DNA of 64,000 nt from Siderastrea siderea (GCA_964030785.1 OZ034967.1:52791533-52855532); one strand, 5' to 3'. Shown: positions 23,838 through 34,884, numbered from the stretch's first letter. Notes: generated by a model not told the origin, from the letters alone. Numbers and translations are program-made.

Positions 23838-24145
23838 TAGTTGAAAATGATTTTGCCGTGACGAAAATGATTTTGCCGTGGTTAAAATGATTTTGCCGTG
23901 ACGAAAATGATTTTGCCGTGGTTAAAATGATTTTGCCATGACGAAAATGATTTTGCCGTGGCCAAAATGATTTTGCCGTGACGAAAATGATTTTGCCGCG
24001 ACGAAAATGATTTTGCCGTGGCCAAAATGATTTTGCCGCGGTTGAAAATGATTTTGCCGTGACGAAAATGATTTTGCCGTGGCCAAAATGATTTTGCCGT
24101 GGCCAAAATGATTTTGCCGTGACGAAAAAGATTTTGCCGTGACAG
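23838..24145. repeat. Right 20-bp tandem repeat array of the foldback element
   Basis: Inverted counterpart of the left array: about 15 copies of AAAATGATTTTGCCGTG with alternating linkers. It is shorter than the left arm, suggesting unequal expansion or loss. Confidence 0.9.
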
Positions 24146-24369
24146 TTGTGGGCCACCGTAAAAAGGGGATTCGAGCACAGGAGGATGCGAGGAGGATGTA
24201 CGTACAAGAAGAAACAAACATTTTAGATATTGTGTAACTCGATGTAAGGACCACTTGGACAAACAGCAACGAGGTGAAGCCGGATCTTGGTGTAGATCAG
24301 GATCAGCAATATTGAATAATACAAAAAACCAATTGTTAGGCTGATCGGACAGCTAAGAAGGGTAATTTC

Positions 24370-24560
24370 ATTGCCCAATATTTCGGTGAGACAAAAGTCA
24401 CCTTGATCAGGGGCTGCAAAAAGCTAAGTAGATTGTCAACCAATCAGATTTAATCTTTTTATTTCAATCATTTTAAATCTTGTAACCGTCTCATTTCATT
24501 TTTACTTAGCTTTTTGCAGCCCCTGATGAAGGCTGTCCGATCGGCCTTGCAATTGTTTTG
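24370..24560. mobile_element. Foldback MITE with hammerhead-like motif at its left flank
   Basis: CAGGGGCTGCAAAAAGCTAA and TTAGCTTTTTGCAGCCCCTG (about 24412-24530) are exact inverted repeats. The left flank, read on the minus strand, is CTGATCAAGGTGAC..TCTCACCGAAATATT; the right flank begins CTGATGAAGG. Both resemble the CTGANGA half of hammerhead-like motifs. Confidence 0.45.
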
Positions 24561-24666
24561 TTGTTGTTGCTGCTTTTTTTTAGATATCACCCAGCCGCTC
24601 TTGTATTACTGGAACGCTTTTCAATGCAATTTTCTTGTAAACTAAACTTAGGGGGCTTTAGTTTGC

Positions 24667-24786
24667 GAGTAGTCTCTAGTTTTGGTGATGGCGATTGTGG
24701 GGCGGGCGCCTCCTCCAAATTTCGCGCACGTGCGTGTGTATTTCGCCCGCCCCACAATCTCCATCGCCAAAACTAGAGACTACTCT
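24667..24786. mobile_element. Near-perfect hairpin MITE
   Basis: GTAGTCTCTAGTTTTGGTGA with GGCGATTGTGGGGCGGGCG pairs with CGCCCGCCCCACAATCTCCA and TCGCCAAAACTAGAGACTAC, around a loop of about 30 bp. No coding capacity. Confidence 0.7.
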
Positions 24787-24949
24787 CAGTCTAAGGGTGA
24801 CGCCAGTTTATTAGTGCCAGCTTGCAGACCAATATAGCCTTCACGGCTAGCGTTCACTTTATCCTCGGTGAAGTCTCTTTCATTTTTCTCGGCTATCTTA
24901 GGTCTCAGGGTGGGGCCGCGCCGTCAAAACCCTTGTTTTGTTCCTGCAG

Positions 24950-26811
24950 GAAGAAAAATGTTCATTCACCAAAAACGCTAAAATGTAAGTTTCCTTTTGC
25001 AATGGAAAAAATGATTTAAACAAGCCCGCATTAGGTAGCCCTGCTCCCCGGGTTTACTCCCTTATATGGCTTATATGGCGATGTGCCGCTGGACAGGGTG
25101 TGGTTTTTTTTTTTTTGGCTTCTTTGTCACAGGGTATATAATTTTAGGTATCTGTCCTAAACAGTGCGCAGACTTAAAAGTTAGAGCCCCAAAGTACAGC
25201 GTAACAAACGATGCCACAGGTAAGTCCTGCTCAGTAGCTTTCATTTAAATGGTCATACGTCAGGATTTCGTCACATGGACGTAAAGTTAAAACCGTCAGT
25301 TTTCTAATTTACTAGCTTATTTTGTAATATCTATGTATTATTGAACCGTAGATGTATCGTAGACTTGGATTTATTAATCTTTTAATGTTGCCAGACACAC
25401 GCCATTCTCTTGGAAAGTTGGTTTAAGTTGACGTGGCTAGTGTGGATAGAATAAAGTTCAGTTGAACTGCCACCTTTTACGAGTTTTACCGAGGCGCGAA
25501 GATTTGGCAGATCAAGGGGGAACTTGGGAACGAAGCACAAGGCACCTTAGGAAGAGCAACGAAGCGGATGACACTTCCCATGGCCCTTTGCGATAACATG
25601 AAACCTTCCCATGTTCCCTTGCGGTATTTTTAGTTTACACGTTTGTTTTTCGTAGGAGCCTGGGTATGAGGCGGAGTTGTGACCACGTAACATGAATAGT
25701 AGCCACTACTCACCCTACTTCCCAACTGGCAGATGGTGTTGACAAGCTGAAAGTAATCAAAAGCAAATTGAAAATTTAAGACCAGAGGTTTCTCTCGAAT
25801 GCTTCTGGGGAACAGTCGTCGGCCAAAGGCAGACATGATTGGCTGGAGAACGATCAACAAGTTGCACCTTGAAAAGAAAATATATAGGCAAGATGAACGT
25901 TTATTCGTTTGTCTCACGATGGAATCACTTTGAGTTGTTGATCGCGATGTTTCGACTGCAATACTGCTAGACTTCATCAGGCGATGAGGAGATGAGAAGA
26001 TATATACATGAGAACTAAATTTCACACGTGTTGGAGCGAGCAAGAAAATAAGCCCCTGGCACCCAGGGTAATGTGAATAAAACATCAACAAATTTTTATT
26101 TGAAATAAAAATTTGTTGGCAGAAATCAAAACACAAAAATATACTTAAGCATGGATCCTTCAGGCGACTAAAATCCCTCGATGATCTGTTTCTGGTTTAT
26201 TTTTGAGGTATAAAAAGAGGAGCAATTTTTGTTCTAGGTCTATGGAAGGAGTACCCTTTCGATTAAAAATTCGTACATTAAAGAGTGAGGGTTTTGAACC
26301 TCTTCGTGGATCCTCCCCATACGAAACTTTAATGAGTAGCCCTCCCCCGGTGGGATAATTGACGATAGTTCAAACTCTCGCCCTCGTCTGGCCTGGAATT
26401 CTCATGTACTCCGGGTGACTCCCTAGTCTCCTACGCATCCGTTTTTAGTGTCATCTTCCCCCCGCTCTCTTGTGGGGAGGAGTGTTGCGTGACGACACTA
26501 AAAACAAACTGCGTAGGGGACTAGGGATGCCTACCATTTAGCTAAAATTTCCAAAAATTCCAGATAAAGTGACCTACGACAAAGAAGTTCTAAGATGGAA
26601 GACAAAGAGGGCGTGTGCTACCAAAAAACCTAGTGGACTAGTGGAGACCATGGAAACTATCCACAGTTCTCACTATTCTCCTTATAATGCCTATGATATG
26701 TCTACTGTAACGCCAGGGTGTTCATTTAGTACCGTGCACAGAATCCAGTCCTACAAGCGTTCAACCATGAGAACTGAGCAGCTCTCTTTCCTGACGCATG
26801 AAAGCTTATAG
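24950..26811 (+). CDS. Unrecognised protein, C-terminal part, two clear exons plus one possible
   Basis: The exon 25133-25219 sits between a pyrimidine-tract acceptor and GTAAGT and encodes YIILGICPKQCADLKVRAPK and YSVTNDAT. Its last base joins the exon 26564-26811 (acceptor AAAATTCCAG) to give DKVTYDKEVLRWKTKR, then PSGLVETMETIHSSHYSPYN and a tail ending LSFLTHESL before TAG. A candidate upstream exon 24950-24984 (KKNVHSPKTLK) has a good acceptor, a GTAAGT donor and the matching phase. About 120 residues are visible; no start codon is certain, so the N-terminus may be missing. No known domain is recognised. It is rich in Ser, Thr and Tyr without membrane segments. It lies on the opposite strand to the calponin cluster, between two of its members. 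Confidence 0.5.
25630..26145 (-). repeat. Retroelement-like repeat with hammerhead-like motif, intronic
   Basis: On the minus strand CTGATGAAGTCTAGCAGTAT, then TGCAGTCGAAACATCG, covers 25941-25980. This is a CTGATGA..GAAAC arrangement like Penelope-associated hammerhead motifs. The surrounding 500 bp has an open minus-strand frame that I regard as chance. It lies in the intron 25220-26563. Confidence 0.35.
26420..26526. mobile_element. Short foldback MITE with TCCCTAGTC ends
   Basis: TCCCTAGTCTCCTACGCATC with GTTTTTAGTGTC pairs with GACACTAAAAACAAACTGCG and TAGGGGACTAGGGA. It lies about 40 bp upstream of the last exon of the plus-strand gene. Confidence 0.65.
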
Positions 26812-27582
26812 ACACTCCGATGGACACCAAAAGTGTAATATGGGAATTTTGCGCTAAGTAAAACAGAAACTTTTTCTTTTTTTATTGTAAATACTTCCTG
26901 GTAAGAGTAACTGTGTCGAGTTACTTTTCAGTTACCAAGAAAATAAGAGAGCTTATTTTGTAGTTCTATCAGAAGAACTATTTAAACGTGCGACTGCGCG
27001 CAGTTATCTTACACAGGAAATCCAAATATTGCTGAAAAGCGTAATAAGCCTAAGCTGTAAATGTTTCCCTTCCCTTGGCTAAGTGTCGGACTGTCTTTAC
27101 GCGTACCGCCAAAAATTGCCTGGGAACGCCCCTGCCATTCCGTCCGGTTGGTCACACAAAACGGTAACTTCCTTAGCATTATGCATCCGGTCAGTCCAAC
27201 CGGATTTTTCAGGTAAATCAGTGGTAAGTCGGAATCTGATTTGATCTTAATTAGAATCGATGGAAGTTCAAACTCTAGCACTCTGGCGCTCTCATTGATT
27301 CTTGTGCTCCCTGAAAGAGTTATAATTCTCGTTCACTCTCGTTTGTCCGGTGTTCTACAATATTTGTCCCACCAGCATCATCTTTCCCTGGCCCCCATAA
27401 TCAAAACGTCTAGACATGTCTAGAACAGTCTATCCAGCATGATAACCGTGCAGAAATCATAAAGGTTCTGTCTTAGTGGTCTTCCGTAACTGGCATGCAG
27501 AAACTGAACACAGTTAAAGTGACTCATTTACTAGAGTTCACACTCAGCGACATTACGTTCTGTTTCTGGTAAAGATAAGGAA

Positions 27583-28015
27583 CAGGGTCTGGAAGGGTAT
27601 TCTCGGGATCCGGGATTTGACCAAAATACGGTGCGGGATTCGGGAAAACGAAAAATATCTTGACGGGATTCGGGATTTGACTGCTACCAGGGAAGCGGGA
27701 TTCACCAAAATTTGGGCACGGGATGCGGGATGTTGTTGCCTGTCTGTCGGGAATTCGGGAAATCATCACGACCCAAAAAAAACGTTATAGCGGCAAAAGC
27801 GAATCAACCAGGCGAGCGCAAAATATCAATCGAAAGGGCCAATCTACATCTCAAATTTATTAGCTTTTGCAGAAATTAGTCTTTTTTAATGTATTTTTGG
27901 GAAAGAAGAAACGAAATTCTGGATAGCGATGAAAAAAGTGCGCGATGCGGGATTCTCGTGAAAAAGGAGCGGGAATGCGGGATCAGGACCCCCCCCCCCC
28001 CCCTTCCAGACCCTG
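27583..28015. mobile_element. 433-bp non-autonomous DNA transposon with 6-bp target duplication
   Basis: Ends CAGGGTCTGGAAGGG and CCCTTCCAGACCCTG, flanked by exact AAGGAA copies (27577-27582, 28016-28021). The interior is dominated by CGGGATTCGGGA-type repeats, similar in style to the ATCCCG repeats of the element at 21794-23084, which suggests one related group. Confidence 0.8.
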
Positions 28016-28773
28016 AAGGAATAAGAAATCGGTCCTCCACGCCACGAGACTCACAGAAGTTTAGAAACTTCTCAATGTTCTCTTTCTGTCAAAAAAGAAT
28101 AGAGGGAGATAGCTAAACCAGGTTCTTACGTTTGCAGGTAATTTATTTGGCTCATTTTCCCAAAGTTTTCTCAATTGTCTATTCTTATGTTTGCTTTGAA
28201 TGCGAGCTTTAAATTTGGTTTATCATGTAGAGGGTGCTGGCTGTTTCGTTCACGTTTGTTTTACAAGACAGCGACAAAAAGTAAACGCACGTTCTCAGTG
28301 GTTTCCAGTGCTCTCTCCTCCGCCGAGGCTTCTCTTGGTAAACACCAGTGAAAGAAAAAAACGAGAGCGGGAGCGCTGAGGAGGCCTCTGTGGAGGAGAG
28401 AATTTCCAGTGCCTTGAAACTCTTTCACCAAAGGAATTAGCTTCTGCAGAAACTGTGGTGTTACGTAGATAAATGAAGCACGTCAATTTGACATTAATGA
28501 ACTGATACAAGGTAAATGAACCGCAGAAAAGAGATTCAAACGCTGACGTATGGAGGGTCGGCACTTCGTCAGAGCGAAACTCTTGCACACTTGGGAGGAG
28601 AATCCAGTGACCGCTTTTCTTGCTCCGTCAGCACAAAGGGAGCAAGATCTTGCCGCGGACTACATTTTGTTCCCTCGTCCATGACTTCGTGCACGCGTTT
28701 CACTTCGATTCTCATACTAACTATCCGCTAAGTTTCCAAAGGCGCGGCAGAAATAACACTTATTATATCTGAC
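28016..28773. other. Intergenic stretch
   Basis: A foldback of about 90 bp occurs at 28310-28400 (CTCTCCTCCGCCGAGGC against GCCTCTGTGGAGGAGAG). Minus strand 28590-28720 has a short open frame with ATG but no family match and no supporting splice signals. No gene called. Confidence 0.4.
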
Positions 28774-29026
28774 CTCTTTGTTCGCTCTCATAGCAGCATT
28801 TGGGACTTTTTTGGTGTCGTTCATCTTGACGGCACCGGGCTGCAGTTTGTTGGCAAGTTTGGGGACAAAAAAACAGCTTCGGTTTTATGCTTGCCAAATG
28901 TGAGTGGGTAAACAAAAAGATTTCATACTTGCAAAGAACCTCGCCGTTCTTCAAACCGTCCGCACGCGCACTTCCGGATGTATCATCTCGATCCAGCGCT
29001 TTGATCATCCAGTATTTTGCATTTAT
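28774..29026 (-). pseudogene. Relic of a calponin/transgelin CH-domain gene, two exons
   Basis: The exon 28929-29026 (98 nt, AG acceptor, GTATGA donor, phase 2 end) encodes NAKYWMIKALD and DGLKNGEVLC, matching the second exon of the intact paralogues but about 14 codons shorter around the CH helix containing the conserved Trp. The following block 28774-28858 encodes LANKLQPGAVKMNDTKKVPN and AAMRANKE, matching the third exon in phase. However, its acceptor reads AA instead of AG (28859-28860), and the donor GTCAGA is weak. No MENIG exon, 33-nt exon or C-terminal exon follows before 26.8 kb, and no start exon was found. I call a dead duplicate; use of a distant acceptor cannot be excluded. Confidence 0.6.
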
Positions 29027-31270
29027 CTGATGAATATGAAAACGCAACGGCTTTGAAAAAAGATGTAGGGAAAGGGAGGATGGAAGAGGGGACAAACGGA
29101 AGAACTAAAGAAAAGGGAACGGCGGGCTGGGGTTGTAAGGAAGGGGCTTGTCGTCCCCCTACCCCATTGCCCCCTCTTTTCCTAAATGCTATATCCTTTA
29201 ATGGCAAGCGAGTCTGACTAATCTGGTGCAAATTCATCATATAAGATGGAAGAACTGACAACGGGCCGGTTATCAGTACAACATTGCAGTCGCCACTCAG
29301 TTGCGTTCATGTTTTTGCAATAAAAAGCACACTAAAAGATTTCAAGAGGCTACAAGAAAGTTTAATAAATACTGTTAATTAACAGACACACTTAAATAGA
29401 CTTGGACACAAAATTCCCCGGTTATTCACGTTGAGTTATTAATTTATCTGACCTATTGTGTAAGAAACGAGACAGTGCAGATTTAGATACTTCTCCTTTT
29501 GCTATCATAATGTAGAACAGTTTGAGAAAGGGATCTTAAATTTATACTAGAATTCATAGCTTTATAGAGCCAAAGGCTTTAATGAATGAACTACTTAAAT
29601 AAAATATACTGGCTCATTTTTTCTCTCTGTTATCAGCGACAACTGAACGCTGGTAGAACCAATGTATTTTCCAGGAAAAAATACAGAACATAGGACTGGA
29701 AAATCGTGCATGGTCTCTTGTTTGAATTCCTATCAAAGTAAATTGAGAGTCGTGATAATGTGCTTTCAGGCGTCCAATTTTAAACCTAGTAATTAATGAA
29801 GACAAAATAGAACTTGAATCAACTTTCTAGCTTTCGTTGCACTTCTGCAGACAAGCCAAATGATTTTCCTTTGTTTTCTGCCGCTATGTTAGTAGAAATT
29901 CAAGGGATGAAACTTTTGATAAGTTCTCGGCCTTCAAAAGACGAATCTTAGCTCACAACCGGAGTGGAAGACAAAAACTGCGAAGCACGGAACTCTTGGC
30001 AGAATTTAAATTGTAACTGATTCATTATTCGTTACGCTACGGCTGGTGTCCTGAAAATAAATAAACATGCAGCCGAAAAACGAAAATCTGTTTTTCATAA
30101 ATCGGGTATCACTTTCACCAAACAACTCATTTTTCCAGAAAATGATAATAAAGTTCCTCAAAAGAAGAAAATGTAGTGATTTTCAGCTAATTTGTTCTTA
30201 ATATTTGCGAACAGCTGCAGCTAAATAATTTCTGATTTTATGCCCTTTGTTGTCGGCCACGATTGGTTTTCATCCTTAGAAGGAAATGGTAAAAGATGTG
30301 AAGGCGCTCCGTTACTATATAGTTCAGCCTTTTACTACCGAAACAAATGGAACGAGTTTTCTGGAGTTTTTCACTAAAAAAAAGATAAGAAAAGAGTAGT
30401 TCGCAACATGGCACAATTTGACTTCAGTTGACTTCAGTTGTTTGGCCGAGAAGAGCAAAGCCTGGAAACGAGTGGAGGTGTCCGTACAAGCTCACAGGGC
30501 AAAGTAACGCAGTGCGCATGTTCATTGCATTATTGTAAATGCTTGCTACCACGAAGTCTTCCTTCTCTCTAAGGTTTCAGCGGATCTAGAAAAACAAAAG
30601 ATAATTTTAAGGCCAAATTAAGAAAAAACATTAACGGTGTCTAACTACTCAACACCATAACCTATGTTTTTGCAAAGAGTCCAGTCAACAAGATTGTATG
30701 AGGAAAAGATTCGATGATAGGTGGGTGCATTGAAAATGAGATCAAATTTTGTTATTTCAAATAAGCATTATATTGCCGGGGGGACATGGTATCAGCTGAC
30801 TAAACTGTATATAATGAGTGCTCTGCCAACTCATGCAACTTCATTCCTATCGTGTCCTTCTTCGAGTCACTTGAGAGGTTGCCACCATGTTTCCAGAGAA
30901 TTAGGCTGTAAAGCAAGAAGCAGAAAAGTATGAATTATGCAAATAAATGGTAAAATGGTCAAAAATGGTTTTGTCAATGCTCAGTTCCGATCACTAAAAT
31001 TCCCTTCCATAAGTCAGACAAATTTATAGACTTATTCTACATCAATTCGATGTAGAAGGGTTTGGATAATCCAAAAAGTCTTCAATTTTCCACGTCAGTG
31101 TCGACGTGGGCTTCAGTTCAGCGTTTGTTATTAGTTAATCTAGTACTGGCAGGTTTTGTCACTGTTGTCGCATGTCTTGGCAGACAAAAGAGGGAATCGC
31201 TCTTGAACTAACAGCCAAGTTCTGCCAGTCGAAAAGAACGTCGGCCAGCTAACTTGAGATAAAAGGAAGC
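29027..31270. other. Intergenic stretch without recognised genes
   Basis: AT-rich, with scattered short open frames on both strands that lack domains, splice context or repeats. A Pro/Gly-type frame near 29020-29220 reflects local GGGAA/CCCC composition. Nothing supported. Confidence 0.4.
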
Positions 31271-32286
31271 AGTCATGTCGATAGTAAATCAAAAGAAGGT
31301 AAAGTTAATTCCTCTTTTTAATGACTAGCATCTAATACCCAGCCTTTATTAATACGTTACCTTCCATTTCCATACTTGGACAAGGTCAAAACAAAAAAAT
31401 ATCGAATTTTACTTGACAACATATTGAGACACAAACAGCAACACAGTGACTTTGAATTCGTTTGAATGTCAGAGGAAGAACCGTTTATTTTGTAAAGCAC
31501 AACAAACAACACGACTAACACGACAGGAAAGTACTATTTAATAGCTTTCATGGTCACGGGGTCTTATCCACAGATTTAAAGGTTAGAACTACCTCGTGCA
31601 GTATAATAAACAAGGCCATTGGAAAGTACTTTTTAGTGGCTTTCACTTGAACGGAAACACTTTGGGGTTTCAACCAAAGATTAAAGAAACGCTTCTAAAA
31701 CAAGTTGGGTTTGGCGCTATCGGGTGATAAATACCCGCTGTTTTCGCAGGCCAGGCCAGACAAGGAAAGGAAACGTCCAATTTTGTGTTATTTTCTAGAG
31801 GGAATTAATGCTACTTTGCCAGATTAGTGATTTATGGTGGTTATTCAAAAACAACGATTGAATTTTACCCAGTTAGTAGCAAACAACAAAGACAGCTCAT
31901 GAGCTATTCAGGGAGGGGGTAGTTTGAAGTTTACACCGCATCGCCTGTTTGGGTAAGATATGGCGGCGTCTATATGTAGTTTCAAAGTGCAGTAAATTGT
32001 TGTAGGAAATATTTCTGATGGTAATACGTTTGCGTGGTCCTTTCTCACCGGATCGTATAGATACGTAAAGAAAAATCGCTGGAATTTCAGGCCTTGTGGC
32101 CGATCTAATACTGAGCCCTTGTGAGTGTTTGGAAAGTCAAGATGTTAACATTCTACTAGTGAATTTACTTATAGCGGGTACATACAGTTTAATTAATAGA
32201 TGGGGCAAGGAGACAGCACCGACCAGTTTTGTGGTGCAGCGTATGGGTGGAATGATCTTAGCAGTCTGCAGTTGCGTTCTTTTTGC

Positions 32287-32361
32287 CTGAAATGCACTGG
32301 AAGTCGAACCCGTGACTTTAGTGATACCAGACCGTTCCTCTACCAACCGAGTAATAAAGCC
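32287..32361 (-). repeat. Degenerate tRNA-derived SINE head
   Basis: On the minus strand, GGCTTTATTACTCGGTTGGT then AGAGGAACGGTCTGG and ACGGGTTCGACTTCC resemble tRNA D-arm and T-arm (A and B box) sequences. The A box is off consensus and the anticodon arm does not fold well, so this is a SINE relic rather than a functional tRNA. Confidence 0.4.
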
Positions 32362-33191
32362 TTAAATGGGGAGTACGTCAATTGTGGGTTCTTATTATCC
32401 CGCTTGTGGAATAGATGAAAATATATGAAAGGCATAATTATAATATGAACTCATATGATGCCTTTCTTATCCCGGTGTTCATTACGACAGTATGTTCCAT
32501 GACTGACTCTCTGTCATTAATTTTTAGATTCTAAACGTCTCCGTTGCAATTCTCTTGATAGCAAGTTTCCTGGTGGTGACTTGCTCAAGCCATCAAAGCG
32601 TAAAACAGGTACCGTCTTTAAGTTAACTTTCTTTATGCCCCGGGGAGGGGGATACCCCCACGTGTAAGTTATAAAGGGTATGTGCCGCCCTAAAGATAAC
32701 TTCTGAGCTGTTTTTGATCTGAAATTCGTCTCTGAATTTGCCATATTGACTTGGAGTTCGGTATGATTTTTAAGGGAACCCCGACAAACCACAAGGTCGT
32801 AGAAACGTATTTACTGCTTTTAAAGAGGAGCAACCGAAAATATTTTGGTATTTGATATCAACAATACAAAAATGCAAACGGGAAATAACTCATTTTGGTC
32901 TGAAATAGGGTCGGGATTTGAAGAAGAGAATAAAGGTTTTACTTACTTTAACAGACTTAACAGCAACTGAAGTAAGTGTTGCTGGTCAATCGACAGGGCG
33001 GATGTAGTCCAGTCCCGTCTTGTTTGCTCCTTTATCTTCTGTGCGTTTCCCGCGCTTAGCACCGCGCGGCTGCAGGATGTTTTTGCTTCGAGATTCATTG
33101 ATTCATTGGCCAATGAATCAAAAACGTTTGTTGATTGGTGAGATGGAATCCCGGGGTTTGGTTTAAATACAATGACGATAGTGGCTTGACA

Positions 33192-33217
33192 ACCGCTCTT
33201 GCATGCCTACATGCAAG
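33192..33217. repeat. Short perfect hairpin
   Basis: GCTCTTGCATG and CATGCAAGAGC are perfect inverted repeats separated by four bases. No further structure explains it. Confidence 0.6.
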
Positions 33218-33968
33218 AGCGTGGCGGCGGCCGCCTATTTTTTGTTTGCGTTTTAATCGGCCTTTGGGTTAATAGGGTCAGAGGCGATCTCACGGTTTCA
33301 GTGGTTCGGCAATAGTGATTGGAAAACCGCTTTTACAATGGTCCCCTTGAATTCGATGTTTAGGTTGCAAAAGTCTTTTTTTTTTTTAAAGGGCAGAATT
33401 GTAGCCTCTAATCATTTGTGAATAATACCGTGAAGTTGACGCAATCTGAACAGCATCATGGATTTTTTCCTTAGCAACGGCCATAGCAACAATTGTTTAC
33501 TATTACTAACTGCCAAAGAATGACTTTCTTAACGTCACCCCCCCCCCCCCTCCCCTCCCTGCTTCCCTGCACAAACCGACGTCTCGTGCCGGTTCTTCTA
33601 GACCTTCTAGAGAAACTCCTGCCTGACAAGAGGAGAGATTTTTGGCGTTTGCGTTTTAACTGACAAAACCTGTCACAGTTCTTAAGGAAAACATGGTTTT
33701 TTGAACAGGAATGCCGTTCGACCTAAATTTCGGTGTGATAAATTTCATTTGACAATAGTTTTAGGGCATTAGGCAACGAATTGTGACAGGTGACCTGAAC
33801 AGACTCATATTGAAGTCGGGGCATGAAGCCCTATGAAATGATGGTGAAGTTTCCCACAAAGTTCCCTTCTAAAAAAAATATTTTTTGAGGATGGTACCAC
33901 CTTAAGTTTGATGACCTGTGATGTGCCTCGTAGATGAAGTTAAGGACCTGTCTTTATATGCTTTTCAG

Positions 33969-34105
33969 GAGGAGAGTGAAGCCGAACTTGAACACAATGC
34001 CAGATTCTAGATTGATGCTCTTCTTGATCGTGTGACTCTCAGACACGTACAAGACAAGAAAGACTTGTGGAAAAGCCTCAAAAGCGATGAAATTCTCATC
34101 AAATA
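33969..34105 (+). pseudogene. Dead CH-domain exon of the calponin family, opposite strand
   Basis: After a good acceptor (TTTATATGCTTTTCAG) the plus strand reads EESEAELEHNARF, stop, then IDALLDRV, DKKDLWKSLKSDEILI plus two bases. This matches the second coding exon of the neighbouring transgelin-like genes (acidic start, CWI-type helix, SLKSGEILV end), in length class (137 nt against 140 and 134) and in phase. The TAG at 34008-34010 falls where the paralogues have conserved Cys-Trp (TGG to TAG), and the expected GT donor after ATCAA reads AT. A possible first exon MSIVNQKK followed by GTAAAG lies at about 31274, but this is weak. It is a relic in inverted orientation relative to the cluster. 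Confidence 0.6.
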
Positions 34106-34733
34106 GGCTACCAAGGCCAGTCAACGGAAACCACAACCACCATAAAAAATTACGAACATGGAACGTACAGGAAATGGACTTTAACGGCAGTGAGAAAAAC
34201 ACAAGAATGTTTGAGATAAAACGCGTGGAGGGCTAGCAGGAACGGGGCCGGGCGGAGCCTGGGAGAGGGAAGGGGAGGGAGCCGGCTGGAGTTTTTCCGC
34301 CTACTTGAAACTACCCTGCTAGCAGAGGTTTTTTCGTAGTCTTTATACGGCTGTCTTCACCGTTGTTGTTTTATTCTACCGCGAGAAAAACCTCTGCCAC
34401 AATACGATTCTTTTCCCTGTTGAGCATGCTCTGTCGTTATCTCCAAATTTTTGGAGGTTTGTCGTGGAACATGACCTTAACACGTGGACAGATCACACGG
34501 TTGAAACACGTGATCACGTGAACATTGATGAATTTGAACTTGATGTATTTCTTCGCTTTTTTTGTACGGAATGTGTTTCTAGTGTTCGGTTTTGAAACCC
34601 GTTTGCTTGCTAGATATCTGTATTTTTGATGAAGCATTAAAGGAGAGAGATAAAATTCAGGACATTGATCAACCGGTCACCATTGAACAGAGCTGAAGTA
34701 ACGCAAGAAAATCAAAAGTTTTTTCCTGCCAAA

Positions 34734-34884
34734 AGTAAATATAAATGTAAAGAAGATCCTCGCAGTTATTTACGCAGCTTATGCAGTTGCGAAAAGAAAG
34801 CCTGAAAAAATCAGTCTTGCCGGGATTCGAACCCTGACCTCTGCGATACCGGTGCAGCGCTCTAACCAATTGAGCTAACAAGCC
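34734..34884 (-). repeat. tRNA-derived SINE, minus-strand copy
   Basis: On the minus strand GGCTTGTTAGCTCAATTGGT (A box), GGTTCGAATCCCGG (B box) and a tail GATTTTTTCAGGCTTTCTTT then CGCAACTGCATAAG are present. It is the inverted partner of the copy at 35050. Confidence 0.75.

Larger units (their letters stand above)
20093..24160. mobile_element. 4.07-kb foldback transposon with tandem-repeat arms and a captured Penelope-like element
   Basis: The termini TACGGTGGCCCACAACTGTC (left) and GACAGTTGTGGGCCACCGTA (right) are exact inverted repeats, flanked by AAAAGG on both sides (20087-20092, 24161-24166). Inside each end is an array of a 20-bp unit, about CACGGCAAAATCATTTT plus a variable triplet: 20116-20515 on the left and inverted at 23838-24145 on the right. 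The centre holds a Penelope-like reverse transcriptase fragment, and the last 200 bp of that fragment is also present in inverted form at 20857-21063. Architecture resembles foldback elements; no transposase is visible, so mobility would depend on an enzyme supplied elsewhere. Confidence 0.8.

Noticed and set aside
28590..28720. Minus-strand frame MRIEVKRVHEVMDEGTK as a possible next exon of the CH relic
   Set aside because: No similarity to the MENIG exon of the paralogues and no matching splice sites.
33954..34202. Minus-strand open frame of 82 codons
   Set aside because: It is the antisense shadow of the dead plus-strand CH exon at 33969-34105.
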